Below are positions 24,234 to 34,584 of a stretch of 64,000 nucleotides of DNA, one piece after another. The stretch's first letter is position 1, and the number at the start of each line of letters is the position of its first letter. The notes under the pieces were generated by a model. That model saw nothing but the letters and a program-made list of their open reading frames with translations. It was not told where the DNA came from and made no database searches. Where the stretch lies: the NCBI GenBank assembly GCA_965200355.1, contig OZ241351.1, positions 1,302,001 to 1,366,000 on the forward strand. The letters are read 5' to 3'. This DNA comes from Bin18 sp965200355. GTDB taxonomy: Bacteria; Desulfobacterota; Binatia; Bin18. Position numbers and translations under genes: made by a program.

Positions 24234-26638
24234 CTATCTCTGTGGATAGCGTACCGAATGACCACTGCCACACACGAGGTGGTACGATCCAGAGGGAAGC
24301 TCTTCAGCGCATGTGGTTTCATAGGCTACCCCACTCTCGACATCCCAACATCTCTCGAACTGCATGCACGACGCCGTGCACTCTCTGCACTCCTCGTGGT
24401 CCGAATCCCACCTTTCGTCCTGACACCCGGGGTCTGGGTTGCATAGTGATGTCTCGTGCGTCTTCCCGCACGCATGGGCGGAGTGCTCTGACTCCGCCCC
24501 CTCGCTGTTCACCGCTGTCACCGAGAAACAGTACTCCGTCTCCGGTGCCAGCCCTCCAATCGTCCATTGACGCTCTCGGGTGGTTCCGCGCCGCGTGCGG
24601 GGTACATCATCGGCAGCAGGTGGCCCCAACACTTCATATACCACGTACTCCCGCATGGCCTCGCCCTGGACCGCGTCCCAAGTTAGGGTAAGTTCGGTGT
24701 CGTTAACTGCGTCCACTCGCAGGTTGGTAGGCGCGGGGGAGAGACAGCCTGCGGCGACCTGTTGGGACGTACTGGCGCAGACGATGTATGCTTGGCGGCT
24801 TCCATCCTCTTTCCAGGCGAGGTGGTATTCCACCGAGCCAGCGCTTGGCGCGAGATACGAGGCGGCCCGAGGCCCGACTTCATTGACAGCCTCAAAAATG
24901 AGGAAGGTCCAGCCTAGCGGGTTCAGCTTGCCGGCGACGGTCTCCAGGATGTTCTCACGCACCCACTTTTTCAGAATCTTGTCTAACTGCGCGAAATAAC
25001 CGACCTGCCCGGGCTTGAAATTGCCAGGGATACAGCTCCGTAGCGTATTCAACCACTTAAGCGAATTGTCTCGCACAAGCATCAACGCCCGCAGGGGGGG
25101 ACTCCCTATTGATGCCGGGGGAAGCTTACCTGCCTGCGCAAACTGTACGGCACAGCTGACCAGAGCCTGGGGTTCGTCTTCGAGCGGGAGCTTTTTCAAC
25201 CAGTCCTCAAGTGCTTTGACCTTGACCAGCAGGCCCACCACCGAGGTCAGCATCTTCATGCTATTGACCAAACTCAGCAGCACGGCCCGGGGGCTGTCAG
25301 CGCTCAAGCGATACCGTTCAAAGCGTACTTCATCAATCGTGGGGTCCAGGGGTAGGAGGCGATGGGCAGCATACGAATTGGTCCCCTTGTCCCACAGCGA
25401 GCCGTTGCCGGGGATGTAATACCAGTCTTGGTAGGTGCCGTTGCTGTAGACCTCCAGGGCGTAGTCGATGAAGTTGGGGTTGCCGCTCGCATGGGTCCCG
25501 GGAGACTGCACCGAACGCGCCAGGAAAGGCGGCGAGAGGGTTGCCAGTGACGCCTCGCCAAACCATTGCCACGGCGCATGTTTACGCCACGGGCTGCCTG
25601 ACGCGAAGGTTGAGTAGCGCACGCCCTCGGGTGGAACGGCCTCCGTTTGGGCGCTCGCCCTCTGCCGCACCTCAAGCGCGGTGGACGCGCCGGCCACCTG
25701 CCGAATGAGAGCCACGACCTCAGAATGCTCAAACAGCCGGTCCAAAAAGTTCTTGTCCTCTTTCAGCCGCTCGGTCAGGGCTGTGACCAAGGCTGGATAG
25801 TGCGCGTGGGCCTGAATCTGGTCTACAAAGCGCTGGTCTATCGCGTGAATCGGCGTGCCGGCAGCCAGGGCGACTAGCGTGATGGCCGTACTGTGAATGC
25901 TGACGTCCACGTCTCCCGGCCCTTCGCCGAGTAACCCGCCATCCATATCGGCAATCGACAGCAGCACAGTGCCGCCGGCGTCTTCGGCCAGAAGCAGCGT
26001 GGGCTCAGGACTCGCCCGGACTTGACCGGTCGGCGAGATCAGGGAGGTGACGGCGACATTCTGGCTTGAGACCGAAGTGACGCCAGTCGGGAGCACCACA
26101 GTCGGGCTGACAGCGACGAGCCGGTCAGTGGGAGCAGCGGTGGCGACCACGAAGTTCTGCTGCGCTTCCTGCCACACCAACACCGTGTCAGTGCCGACCG
26201 CTGGAAAGTCGGAATAGTCACCTCCTGGCTCAACCCCCGCTGAAACTCCCCGCCTAAGGTCGTCACGGTGACGGTGACGGCAGCAAACTCCACCCCGTCC
26301 GCATAGGCTGTCACGGTGTGGGACCCGTCGCCTAGCAGATTCCAGTTGAACAATAGCCCGAATCCGTTGTCGGTGTCGCCACACACCCCGTGCGTATCCG
26401 TTCGCCGGGTCCCATAGCCGGCGGTCCAGCGGTTGGCCGCATCGTTACTAAATTCAATCTCGACCTGACTGGCCTCACACACCCAGCCAGAGATCACGCC
26501 GACGCCGCTTTGGAAGGAATTGGGGGCGGGGTTTTCGAGAGTGGCTTGGGCGAGGACGGGTGAGGCTGAGAAGGCCGACAGGAGAACCACAACAACGGGA
26601 ACGTAAGCCAGGAGAGCCGGTGTCTTCGTGGTTGACAT
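24234..26638 (-). pseudogene. Frameshifted secreted protein with a fibronectin III-like domain
   Basis: About 800 residues in two frames. The N-terminal frame (26638 to about 26211) has a Sec signal (LLAYVPVVVVLLSAFSASPVLA) and a domain ending LGGEFQRGLSQEVTIP; the second (about 26210 to 24234) continues DFPAVGTDTVLVWQEAQQNF, which fits if one G is missing near 26210. The second frame carries a long domain, then a fibronectin III-like repeat (PTNLRVDAVNDTELTLTWDA) and a Cys-rich tail (CQDERWDSDHEECRECTASC). It could be a pseudogene or one sequencing error. A surface or extracellular binding role is inference. Confidence 0.65.
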
Positions 26639-26827
26639 GACAATACCCTTTCGGTCTTGAAAATATATCCCCGAACCTAAGCAGAATACCTGCCGTAATT
26701 CCTCCCCAATTTTGGGTATTTTTTCGGAAAGAGACGAAATTTTTTGGAGAGGAGCAGAGGGAGGGGGCGTGGGGTCAGCCGCCCTCCCGGATGGGGCAGG
26801 CGGAGCGAACCGTGGGACCGTGGCCGG

Positions 26828-27058
26828 TCAGGCGGAAGGGTTGGTGTCCACGACATGCTGCCGGGCGAGCCGAATCAGCAGACGGAGCGCCTGATTGACA
26901 GCGGCTGAATCAGTGAAGACGGCTGCGACATCCGGCTCCAGCACAACGACGGTTGTCCCCTGCCGATAGCGTGCGTAGTACTTCCCCCGGACCCCGCCCC
27001 GAATGTCATATTCAGCGCGCATCGCTTTGTCTGCCGTGGTTTTATTCGCCGGACTCAT
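26828..27058 (-). CDS. Putative antitoxin partner of the BrnT-type toxin
   Basis: 76 residues, start at 27058, overlapping the end of the BrnT-like gene by 17 bases. The pattern EYDIRGGVRGKYYARYRQG followed by VVVLEPDVAAVFTDSAAVNQ is one I associate with small antitoxin-like proteins encoded next to BrnT toxins. Overlap and order (toxin first) support a type II module. No DNA-binding motif was identified by eye. Confidence 0.6.
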   Translation of the reverse strand: MSPANKTTADKAMRAEYDIRGGVRGKYYARYRQGTTVVVLEPDVAAVFTDSAAVNQALRLLIRLARQHVVDTNPSA

Positions 27059-27317
27059 AAATCCTCCGTTCGTGGGGCGTTGCTTCCCGCGCCCCAATAA
27101 TGCGAATCATGTCCCCCTCTTCGGTGTGCCACACGATGAGCAGCCGTTGCTGTCGAGAAAGGTCCGTTGTCAGAAATCGCTCCTCGCCAAGAGAATGGTC
27201 AGGGTCCCCAATGGTCGTGGCTAAGGGATCACCAAAGACGGACTGCGCTTCATCGAAAGGCACCGCATGATTCGCTATGTTTTCTGCCGCTTTCGTAGAA
27301 TCCCAGGTAAATCTCAT
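27042..27317 (-). CDS. BrnT-family toxin
   Basis: 91-residue RelE-like ribonuclease toxin. MRFTWDSTKAAENIANHAVPF, EAQSVFGDPLATTIGDPDHS and the following RFLTTDLSRQQRLLIVWHTE with the final IIGAREATPHERRIYESGE match the BrnT pattern. The start at 27317 is the family N-terminus; the upstream part of the open frame does not fit. It forms a module with the overlapping downstream gene. Confidence 0.8.
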   Translation of the reverse strand: MRFTWDSTKAAENIANHAVPFDEAQSVFGDPLATTIGDPDHSLGEERFLTTDLSRQQRLLIVWHTEEGDMIRIIGAREATPHERRIYESGE

Positions 27318-27414
27318 GAACGAAGCGCAGGATAGCGCACCTCCTCTCGAAGGTAAACGAACGCGGGGGAGTTGTGCAGAGGGAGAGGGAACAAGGCGGG
27401 GATCTGAAGCGCGC

Positions 27415-27687
27415 TCAGGCACGGGGCAGGGGCAGCCCGGCGGTCGTCAGTACCAGCCGCACGAGGTCGGCTTGGTGCGCAAGGCCGAGCTTGGTGTGTA
27501 TCCGTCTGACGTGCCAGCGGACCGTCGCTTGGCTCCGGTGCGTGGCCCCGGCAATGTCCCGGACGGTGTGGCCGGCGACCAAGGCCGCGGCGACGTGGCT
27601 TTCGGCGCGGGTCAGGCCGCTGAGGCTGAGAAGATGACTGCCAGCCATTCCAACGGATTCATCTATCCGGGCAAAGGTGTCGGGCAA
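27415..27687 (-). pseudogene. LuxR-type helix-turn-helix fragment
   Basis: A C-terminal LuxR-type DNA-binding domain: LTRAESHVAAALVAGHTVRD, HRSQATVRWHVRRIHTKLGL and LVRLVL. The frame continues open upstream to the stop codon of the flavin-binding gene at 27778, but without a plausible start other than a TTG at 27687, so the sensor half is missing. I read it as a remnant of a larger regulator; expression from the TTG is possible. Confidence 0.55.
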
Positions 27688-27777
27688 CTGCTGGTCAAAG
27701 GTTGCGGCGTGCAGGGCGGTGACGATGCGCTCAACCGCGGTCCGCTGGCCGCATGGCTGCTCTGAATGGGGAAGGCT

Positions 27778-28434
27778 CTAGCCCCTGCCGGCCCTGGCGT
27801 TTTCCGCCCACTCCTGCATGGAGATGGTGCCGCCCGCTTTTTCTGTCCGGCCCTGATCTTTGGGCGGCAGGACATCCTGGAGCGTGTCGATCCGCTTCCA
27901 TTCTGCGAGCGGGGTCTCACGCGCCGCGCGCGGAACATACCGGGACGGAGCAATTTTCTGGTAGCGATGGACGTAGCGGGGACAGTTGGTCCAGATTTCG
28001 GATACCCGCACCCGAACGATGAGGTCGGCCTCCTTGTATGCGGCCATCAGCGCATCGTCTGTCGAGAGGGTTGCCCGGCCTTGCAGGCGGAGGCGGTTCG
28101 GCGTCTCAAAGTCGATGAACAACAGGCCGATTTCAGGATTGCCGGCGATATTTCCCATCGAGAAAAACATGCCGTTGCCGTCATAGCTGGGGAACACGAC
28201 GGTCTGCTCGTCTATCACTTTGACAAAGCCCGGGTCGCCGCCTTTATACGAAACCGTAGGCCGCTCCTGATGGTCAATGCTGGAGAGGAAAAACATATCC
28301 CGCGACTCGAGAAAAGCCCTCTCGCCCTTGCCGATTGCGGTCTTGACCACCGCGTCTTCCACCCAGTCCGCCAGCTTGCGTGTTGCAAACTGGTCTTGCA
28401 GGGCGCGGTGCTGGTCTCCGTACAGTCGGCTCAT
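27778..28434 (-). CDS. Pyridoxamine 5'-phosphate oxidase-family flavin-binding protein
   Basis: 218-residue FMN-binding split-barrel protein. The pattern FFLSSIDHQERPTVSYKGGD, VVFPSYDGNGMFFSMGNIAG and GLLFIDFETPNRLRLQGRA is typical of the PPOX family, whose members reduce or bind small molecules with FMN or F420. The start at 28434 (MSRLYGD) is chosen; an upstream extension in the open frame is unlike the family. The C-terminal 40 residues are polar. Confidence 0.8.
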   Translation of the reverse strand: MSRLYGDQHRALQDQFATRKLADWVEDAVVKTAIGKGERAFLESRDMFFLSSIDHQERPTVSYKGGDPGFVKVIDEQTVVFPSYDGNGMFFSMGNIAGNPEIGLLFIDFETPNRLRLQGRATLSTDDALMAAYKEADLIVRVRVSEIWTNCPRYVHRYQKIAPSRYVPRAARETPLAEWKRIDTLQDVLPPKDQGRTEKAGGTISMQEWAENARAGRG

Positions 28435-28501
28435 CGTGTTGCTCCTCTCAGCAGGGTCAGACCGCCTCACTTGTGCTGTCCCGCGGCTGCGACCTTTTCC
28501 G

Positions 28502-28741
28502 TCAACCATACGTTGATAAGCGTCTCTGTCGAGACCCCTGCCGCTGGGCACAGGCGGCCAGCTTCTCGGCCAGTTCAGGCTCTAAGGCGGTGAGAAACAC
28601 ACGCCGCTGAATGTCCACCTCAAAGTCCACTGCCCTGGTCAGGTCCCCATAGTCGGTCAGGTCATGGCCGTCCCAGAAGTCTGCGGCTTCGGCCATATTT
28701 TGGAAGTGACGTGGAATGGGTTCAGGCTGCTTCAACTTCAT
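28502..28741 (-). CDS. CopG-type antitoxin without a visible toxin
   Basis: 79 residues. The motif AADFWDGHDLTDY is the core of the CopG-antitoxin type that pairs with BrnT-like toxins, and FEVDIQRRVFLTALEPELAE is the ribbon-helix-helix region. The start at 28741 is used. Upstream on this strand there is only a short open stretch (about 20 residues reading ...RAIIRFRTKDEVEAA) and no complete toxin gene, so it is orphaned in this window. Confidence 0.6.
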   Translation of the reverse strand: MKLKQPEPIPRHFQNMAEAADFWDGHDLTDYGDLTRAVDFEVDIQRRVFLTALEPELAEKLAACAQRQGSRQRRLSTYG

Positions 28742-28817
28742 CCTTTGTCCTGAAGCGAATGATGGCACGGGCCGCTTGGCCGGAGCGAGTCAGGAGGCGA
28801 CTCGCTCCGAGCGACGC

Positions 28818-29702
28818 TTACAGATTCGCCGCCGGCACCACAACCTGTTCGGCCAGCTTCTCGATATCGCTCTTGACGGAATCCGCGCTGGTGGGAAACC
28901 CGCCCACAATGATCTGGTGTACGCCCAGGTCGCGGAACTGCTTGATCTCATCCAGGGTAATCGGCATGCCGATGCCCGTGGAGACGGAATAGTGAAACTG
29001 AGTGTGGTCGCGGCCCGCGGCCTCGGCATAGCCCTGCATCCGCTCGATGTGCTCTTTGGCGGCTGCGGGGGTGACGTTCACCCCAAACCAGCCGTCGCCG
29101 ACCTCGCCAACACGCCGCAGCGCGGGCTTGCTCTCGCCGCCGAAAATAATCGGGGGATGCGGGGTCTGGACGGGTTTGGGATAGGAGCGGACTTTGGGGA
29201 AGCGACAGAACTCCCCGCTGAACTCAGACTCCTCCTCGGTCCAGAGCATTTTCATGACCGTGAGATATTCACGCGTACGTTGCGCCCGACGCTCCCAGGG
29301 GACCCCGACCGCGGTGAACTCTTCGGCCAGCCAGCCGACCCCGACCCCGAAATCAAACCGTCCGCCCGACAGTTTATCCAAACTGGCGACTTCTTTTGCC
29401 GTGACCACCGGATTACGCTCGGGTACGAGACAAATGCCGGTGCCCAGGCGGATGGTTGTGGTTTGCGCCGCGGCATAGGTCAGCGCGCTGAATGGATCGA
29501 GGATATCAATCTGGGTGGTCGGCATGGGCAGCCGGCCATCGGCTGAATATGGGTATTTTGAGGTGTACTGGTCGAGTAAGACCACATGTTCGGGAGCCCA
29601 GAGGGAATGAAAGCCGGCCTGCTCGGCGGTCTGCGCCGTCAGGCTGACCACCTCGGGGTCTGCGCCCAGCCCAATGCCAATCGCGAAATATCCAATCTGC
29701 AT
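28818..29702 (-). CDS. LLM-class flavin-dependent oxidoreductase
   Basis: 294-residue luciferase-like monooxygenase of the probable F420-dependent type (TIGR03619-like). Landmarks are GFHSLWAPEHVVL, IRLGTGICLVPERNPVVTAK, GRFDFGVGVGWLAEEFTAVG and PIIFGGESKPALRRVGEVGD. It likely acts on an unknown organic substrate with FMN or F420; FMN versus F420 cannot be told by eye. It is divergent from the TonB receptor cluster, 127 bases away, so a shared intergenic regulatory region is possible. Confidence 0.88.
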   Translation of the reverse strand: MQIGYFAIGIGLGADPEVVSLTAQTAEQAGFHSLWAPEHVVLLDQYTSKYPYSADGRLPMPTTQIDILDPFSALTYAAAQTTTIRLGTGICLVPERNPVVTAKEVASLDKLSGGRFDFGVGVGWLAEEFTAVGVPWERRAQRTREYLTVMKMLWTEEESEFSGEFCRFPKVRSYPKPVQTPHPPIIFGGESKPALRRVGEVGDGWFGVNVTPAAAKEHIERMQGYAEAAGRDHTQFHYSVSTGIGMPITLDEIKQFRDLGVHQIIVGGFPTSADSVKSDIEKLAEQVVVPAANL

Positions 29703-29829
29703 AGATACCGTCCTCCTTCATTAAAATTCAGCCACATGCTACCCTAGGCGCTTTATCTGGCGCAAGGCGCACACGCGGCTGGGCCACTCACAGAAAGGTA
29801 CTGACAGGTAAGGTAAAGAGGAAGACGGA

Positions 29830-32157
29830 ATGAACTCATGGGCTGCCTATCCACCAAAACAAGCCCACGCTCGCGCCACAGCGAGGCGGACTGGCGCCGG
29901 CCGGCTCGCGCTCAGTCTTGTCCTGCTGCTCGGGACTGTGGCGACACCGGCCCTTGCCCAGGATGCCGTCTCGACGGACCAAGAGGAAGCTGGCCCTGAG
30001 AACGCCCCACCTGAAGACGCGCTGCTGCTGGAAGATGTGGTTGTCACCGCCCAGAAACGCGAGCAGCGCATCCAGGACGTGCCGGTGTCGATGACGGCCT
30101 TTGACGCTGAGCAGCTGGAAGCCACGAAACTCCGCGACCTGCGCGACCTGACTATCGGTATCCCCAACGTGGGATTCGACGAGATCGGCACCTCGCGCGG
30201 GACGGCAAACTTTTCGATTCGCGGTATGGGGATCAACAGTTCGATTCCTTCTCTTGACCCGACCGTGGGCGTGTTCGTGGATGGCGTCTATATGGGGACG
30301 AACTCGCTGATGGTGTACGACACGTTTGATCTGGACAGCATTGAGGTCTTGCGCGGGCCGCAGGGGGTGCTGTTCGGGCGCAATGTGGTCGGCGGTGCGG
30401 TCCTGCTCAACACCAAAGCCTCTACCCAGCACTACGAGGCGACGGTCCGTTCCGCGGTCGAGGGCGGGGGCAAAGCCCCCAATTTCTTCAATTCGGCCAC
30501 CCTCAACGCCCCGCTGGGGAGCTCCCTGGCGGCCCGCTTGACGGTGCACTCCAACCAGGATCAGGGCTGGTTCAAAAATCAGCGCGACGGCAAAGCCTTT
30601 GGGGCTCAGGATACGCTCATGCTGCGACCGGTCCTGAGTTGGCGGCCCAGCGCGAATTTTGACCTGACGCTCCGCTATGAATACCAGAGCATCGAATCCG
30701 ACGGGCCGGCCTCCCAGAATGTGGATTACTACAGCCGCCGGGGCCACAAGTTCTATGTGGACGAAGATGGCTATCTCGACGCCGAGACGCATTTCTTCAA
30801 TGCCCGGGCGGACTGGGCCGTGGCGTTTGGCAACGGGACGATTACCGACATCTTCGCTTGGCGCAAAGCGCGGGGTGACGCCTTGACCGACATTGACGGA
30901 CAACCCGCGGACTCGGTGCATCCCCTGCGCCGATTCCACTTTGGGACTGACCTGGAGTCCGAGCAGTTCAGCAACGAGTTGCGCTACACCGGGACGTTTT
31001 TCAACCGCCTGCAACTCGCCACTGGTGTCTACTATTTCACCAACGCGCTTGATTACTTTGAAGCGCGCCAGCTTGAGTTTGCCGACGGCCCGCTCGTCCA
31101 TCAATTCGGGGGCGGCTATTACGACGTGGATACGGTCGGGCTGTTTCTGAACCTGGACTATGATCTGACCGACTGGCTGACCCTGAGCGGTGGACTGCGC
31201 TACACGCACGAGGAAAAGGAAGCCGATATCGCGTATTTGCCAAATAACTCAGTCGTCAATGACCCGGACGACCCAGGCTGCCACATGTTGCGCGGCCGGC
31301 GCTGTCCGATTGACTCCTCAAACGATGCCAGCTGGAACAGTCTCTCGCCCAAAATCGGCTTGACCCTGCGCCCGCTTGACCAACTCATGCTGTACTGGCA
31401 CTGGACGCGCGGCTTCCGGTCCGGCAACTACAATGTGCGTATCACCGGTATCCGGTCGGCGGATCAGGAAGGCCCGTCCGATGAAGAGCAGGTCGATAAT
31501 TTTGAGCTTGGCTTCAAGACGACGCTCGGCTCCCGCGCGCGGCTCAACGGCGCGGTCTTCTTCAATATCATCAGAGACATGCAGCGCGATGTGTTGATCC
31601 CCGGCGGTCCGAGCGGTGCTGTGCAAGATATTGCCAATACCGCGGATGCCGAGATATTCGGCGTGGAACTGGACGGCTCTTTTGTACTGGCGGACGGGCT
31701 TATGCTGCACGGCTCAATGGGGTTCCTGGACGCCCAATACACTGACATCTGGTATGACCTGAATGGCGACGGGAGCATAGACGGGACAGACCGGGACCTT
31801 GACCTGATCCGGGCTCCGGTCTGGACGTATAGCCTGGGTCTGCGCCACAGTGTGCCGCTCGGCTCCCGCTTCCGGCTCGACTCGCGCGTCCACTACGCCT
31901 ACCGGGACAGAGAATACTCCCAGGACAACAACTCGCTGTACAACCGTCAACTCAAAAAGTTTGATGTCGGTCTGGACCTGCACCTGAACAACAGCCAGTG
32001 GGTGGTCGGCCTGTACGGCAAGAACCTGTTGGACGAGGCCGGCCACGGCATCAATTTTGTGTCCCGCAATCCCACCAGCGGGATCGGCAGCTTCTCCCCG
32101 CTGTCGAAAGGCCGGGTCTTCGGCCTGGAACTGACCTGGCATTTTACCGGCGTCTGA
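29830..32157 (+). CDS. TonB-dependent outer-membrane receptor 1
   Basis: 775 residues. A long signal peptide ends LALSLVLLLGTVATPALAQ. The TonB box/plug start is EDVVVTAQKREQRIQDVPVS; the plug contains FSIRGMGINSSIPSLDPTVG and EVLRGPQGVLFGRNVVGGAV. The 22-strand barrel follows, and the last strand ends FGLELTWHF. An EF-hand-like loop (DLNGDGSIDGTDRDLD) lies near residue 645. The nearest relatives I recall are receptors of unknown substrate from sphingomonads. It is followed by two close paralogues. Confidence 0.92.
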   Translation: MNSWAAYPPKQAHARATARRTGAGRLALSLVLLLGTVATPALAQDAVSTDQEEAGPENAPPEDALLLEDVVVTAQKREQRIQDVPVSMTAFDAEQLEATKLRDLRDLTIGIPNVGFDEIGTSRGTANFSIRGMGINSSIPSLDPTVGVFVDGVYMGTNSLMVYDTFDLDSIEVLRGPQGVLFGRNVVGGAVLLNTKASTQHYEATVRSAVEGGGKAPNFFNSATLNAPLGSSLAARLTVHSNQDQGWFKNQRDGKAFGAQDTLMLRPVLSWRPSANFDLTLRYEYQSIESDGPASQNVDYYSRRGHKFYVDEDGYLDAETHFFNARADWAVAFGNGTITDIFAWRKARGDALTDIDGQPADSVHPLRRFHFGTDLESEQFSNELRYTGTFFNRLQLATGVYYFTNALDYFEARQLEFADGPLVHQFGGGYYDVDTVGLFLNLDYDLTDWLTLSGGLRYTHEEKEADIAYLPNNSVVNDPDDPGCHMLRGRRCPIDSSNDASWNSLSPKIGLTLRPLDQLMLYWHWTRGFRSGNYNVRITGIRSADQEGPSDEEQVDNFELGFKTTLGSRARLNGAVFFNIIRDMQRDVLIPGGPSGAVQDIANTADAEIFGVELDGSFVLADGLMLHGSMGFLDAQYTDIWYDLNGDGSIDGTDRDLDLIRAPVWTYSLGLRHSVPLGSRFRLDSRVHYAYRDREYSQDNNSLYNRQLKKFDVGLDLHLNNSQWVVGLYGKNLLDEAGHGINFVSRNPTSGIGSFSPLSKGRVFGLELTWHFTGV

Positions 32158-32231
32158 AATCGGTGTTTACATCCAGAGACCGGCACGGTAGAAGGGGTGG
32201 GCTCCTGGCTCAGTATGAGACTGGAAGGATC

Positions 32232-34513
32232 ATGAACACCAGAATATCCGTATGCTAACCGGCCAGCCTGCTCATCATACTGAGCGTCGGTTTTTCCCCG
32301 CTCATGGCCACCGCCCAGGAGGCCGCGCCGGAAGAAGAGGCGGCCAGGAGGCCGCGCCGGAAGAAGAGGCGGCGGTCGAAAGCGCTATGCTGTTGGACGC
32401 CCTGGTCGTCACCGCCCAGAAACGCGAACAGCCGATTCAGGACGTGCCGTTGTCAGTCACCGCCGTCAATGTCGAGGACATCGAAGCCACAAAGCTGCGT
32501 GACCTGCGCGACCTGACCGTAGGCATTCCCAACGTCGGGTTTGACGAAATCGGCACCTCGCGCGGGACGGCGAATTTTTCGATTCGTGGTCTGGGCATTA
32601 ATAGCTCAATTCCGTCTATTGACCCGACCGTGGGCGTCTTTGTTGATGGCATATATATGGGGACGAACTCGGTGATGCTGTACGATGCCTTCGACCTGGA
32701 GCTCATCGAGGTGTTGCGCGGGCCGCAGGGCGTCCTGTTTGGCCGCAATGTGGTCGGTGGCGCCGTGCTGCTCAACACCAGAACGCCAACCGACCGCTAC
32801 GAGGCCACGGTCCGTAGCGCGGTTGAGGGCGGCGGGAAAGCGCCCAACTTCTTCACCGCCGGCACCCTCAACGCCCCGCTGACGGACAGCCTGGCCGCTC
32901 GCCTCACCGTCTACTCCAACCAGGACCAGGGCTGGTTCAAGAATAAGCGCGATGGCAAGGCGTTCGGTGCCCAAGATACGCTGATGCTGGCCCGGTCGTG
33001 CGCTGGCAGCCAGCCGATATGGTGGAATTGACCTTGCGCTATGAGTATCAGGACGTCTCCGGGGACGGGCCGGCGGCCCAGAATACGGTCATCTATGACC
33101 GCCGCGACCACGACTTCTTTGTCGATGAAGACGGCTATAGCGATGCCGAGGTGCATTTTTTTCAACGCTCGGCTGGATGTCGATGTGCCGTTCGGCAACG
33201 GCACGCTGACCGATATTTTCGGCTGGCGCACAACGGAGAGCCGCGCGTTCAGCGACGTGGACGGGCTGCCGCCCCTCTACCAGAAAGATTTCCCCCTGTC
33301 CTCATTCAACCTGGGCACCCAGCAGGAGTCCGAGCAGTTCAGCAACGAGTTGCGCTACACCGGGCGGTTTTTCAACCGGCTGCATCTGACCACCGGCGTC
33401 TACTATTTCACCAACGCGCTCGACTACCATGAATGGCGTGAGTTCGAGGGGAGTGTCCGGGCGCCGGCGGCGACCCGGAACGAGTTCGGCGGCGGCGCTT
33501 ACGATGTTGACACCCTGGGTCTGTTTCTGAATATGGACTACGACCTGACCGACTGGCTGACGGTGACCGGTGGCCTCCGCTACACCAACGAGGACAAGGA
33601 AGTCGATTTATCCTATCTACAGCGCAATAGAGAAACCGACTTGACTGCGCCAGGCTGCAATATGGTCAGCGGCCCGGTCTGCCCCAGCCATTTCAAGGAC
33701 GACAAGAACTGGAACAGCCTGTCCCCGAAAATTGGTCTGACCCTCCGGCCTACCGACGACATCATGCTCTACTGGCATTGGACGCGCGGCTTCCGGTCTG
33801 GCAACTACAATGTGCGCATTACCAGTGAGGGCACCGACCCCAGCCCGACCGACCAGGAGCAGGCCGACAATTTCGAGCTGGGCTTCAAGAGCACCCTCGG
33901 TACACGCCTGCGTCTCAACGGCGCGGTGTTCTTCAACATGATCCAGGACCTGCAACGGGACGTCCTGGTCGGCAGTGACGCCGGCGCGGTGCAGAGTTTC
34001 CTGAACACCGCGGATGTCGAGCTGCTCGGCGTTGAATTCGACGGCTCTCTCGTCCTGCTGGACAACCTGATACTGGACGGCTCAATGGGATATCTCGATA
34101 CGAACCTGACCGACGTCCGCCACGACCTGAACCAGGACGGGGCGGTGGACGGCAGGGACAAAGGTCTCGAGCTGATTCGCGCTCCGACCTGGACGTACAG
34201 CCTGGGCCTGCGTCGCACCCTCCTCGTCGGCACCCGCGCCCGGCTCAACTCGCGCATCAATTACGCCTATCGGGACAAAGAGTATCACATGGATAATAAC
34301 CTGGGCTTCCACCGGCAGCTCAAAAGGCTGGACGCTGGAGCCGATTTGCACCTGAACGACGGGCAGTGGGTGGTGGGGGTGTACGGCAAGAACCTGCTGC
34401 ACCAAGCTGCCCACGGCCTGAACTTTGTCAGTAGTGGCTGGGGCGATTTCTCGCCGTTGATGAAGGGTCGCACCTTCGGACTCGAGCTGACCTATCATTT
34501 TGTCAGGACCTGA
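32232..34513 (+). pseudogene. TonB-dependent receptor 2, decayed copy
   Basis: Paralogue of the genes on both sides. From ATG 32232 the frame gives MNTRISVC, then TAA, then a readable signal peptide (ASLLIILSVGFSPLMATAQ). A 29-bp tandem duplication (32316-32373) then shifts the frame, a one-base deletion near 32990 breaks MLRPVL, and a one-base insertion in a T-run near 33155-33161 restores it. The remaining plug (VVTAQKREQPIQDVPLS) and barrel, to LELTYHFVRT, are otherwise intact. An ATG at 32252 opens the plug frame but without a signal. Probably non-functional. Confidence 0.85.
32316..32373 (+). repeat. 29-bp tandem duplication in the receptor 2 pseudogene
   Basis: Two head-to-tail copies of a 29-bp unit (32316-32344 and 32345-32373) begin with CAGGAGGCCGCGCCGG. 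Since 29 is not a multiple of three, the duplication shifts the reading frame right after the signal peptide. Removing one copy rejoins the signal (MATAQEAAPEEEAA) to the plug (VESAMLLDALVVTAQ). Confidence 0.9.
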
Positions 34514-34584
34514 TCGAAACGGGCCGACGGTCAAACGGTCGGCAAAAAGAAACAACACACTCACACACCCGAATAGAGGAAGTC

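Noticed and set aside
29836..31209. 457-residue open frame on the minus strand
   Set aside because: It lies wholly antisense to TonB receptor 1, has no recognisable domain and reflects the high GC content.
32232..32260. In-frame TAA in the receptor 2 signal peptide considered as recoding
   Set aside because: TAA is not a known selenocysteine or pyrrolysine codon, and other lesions in the gene show decay.
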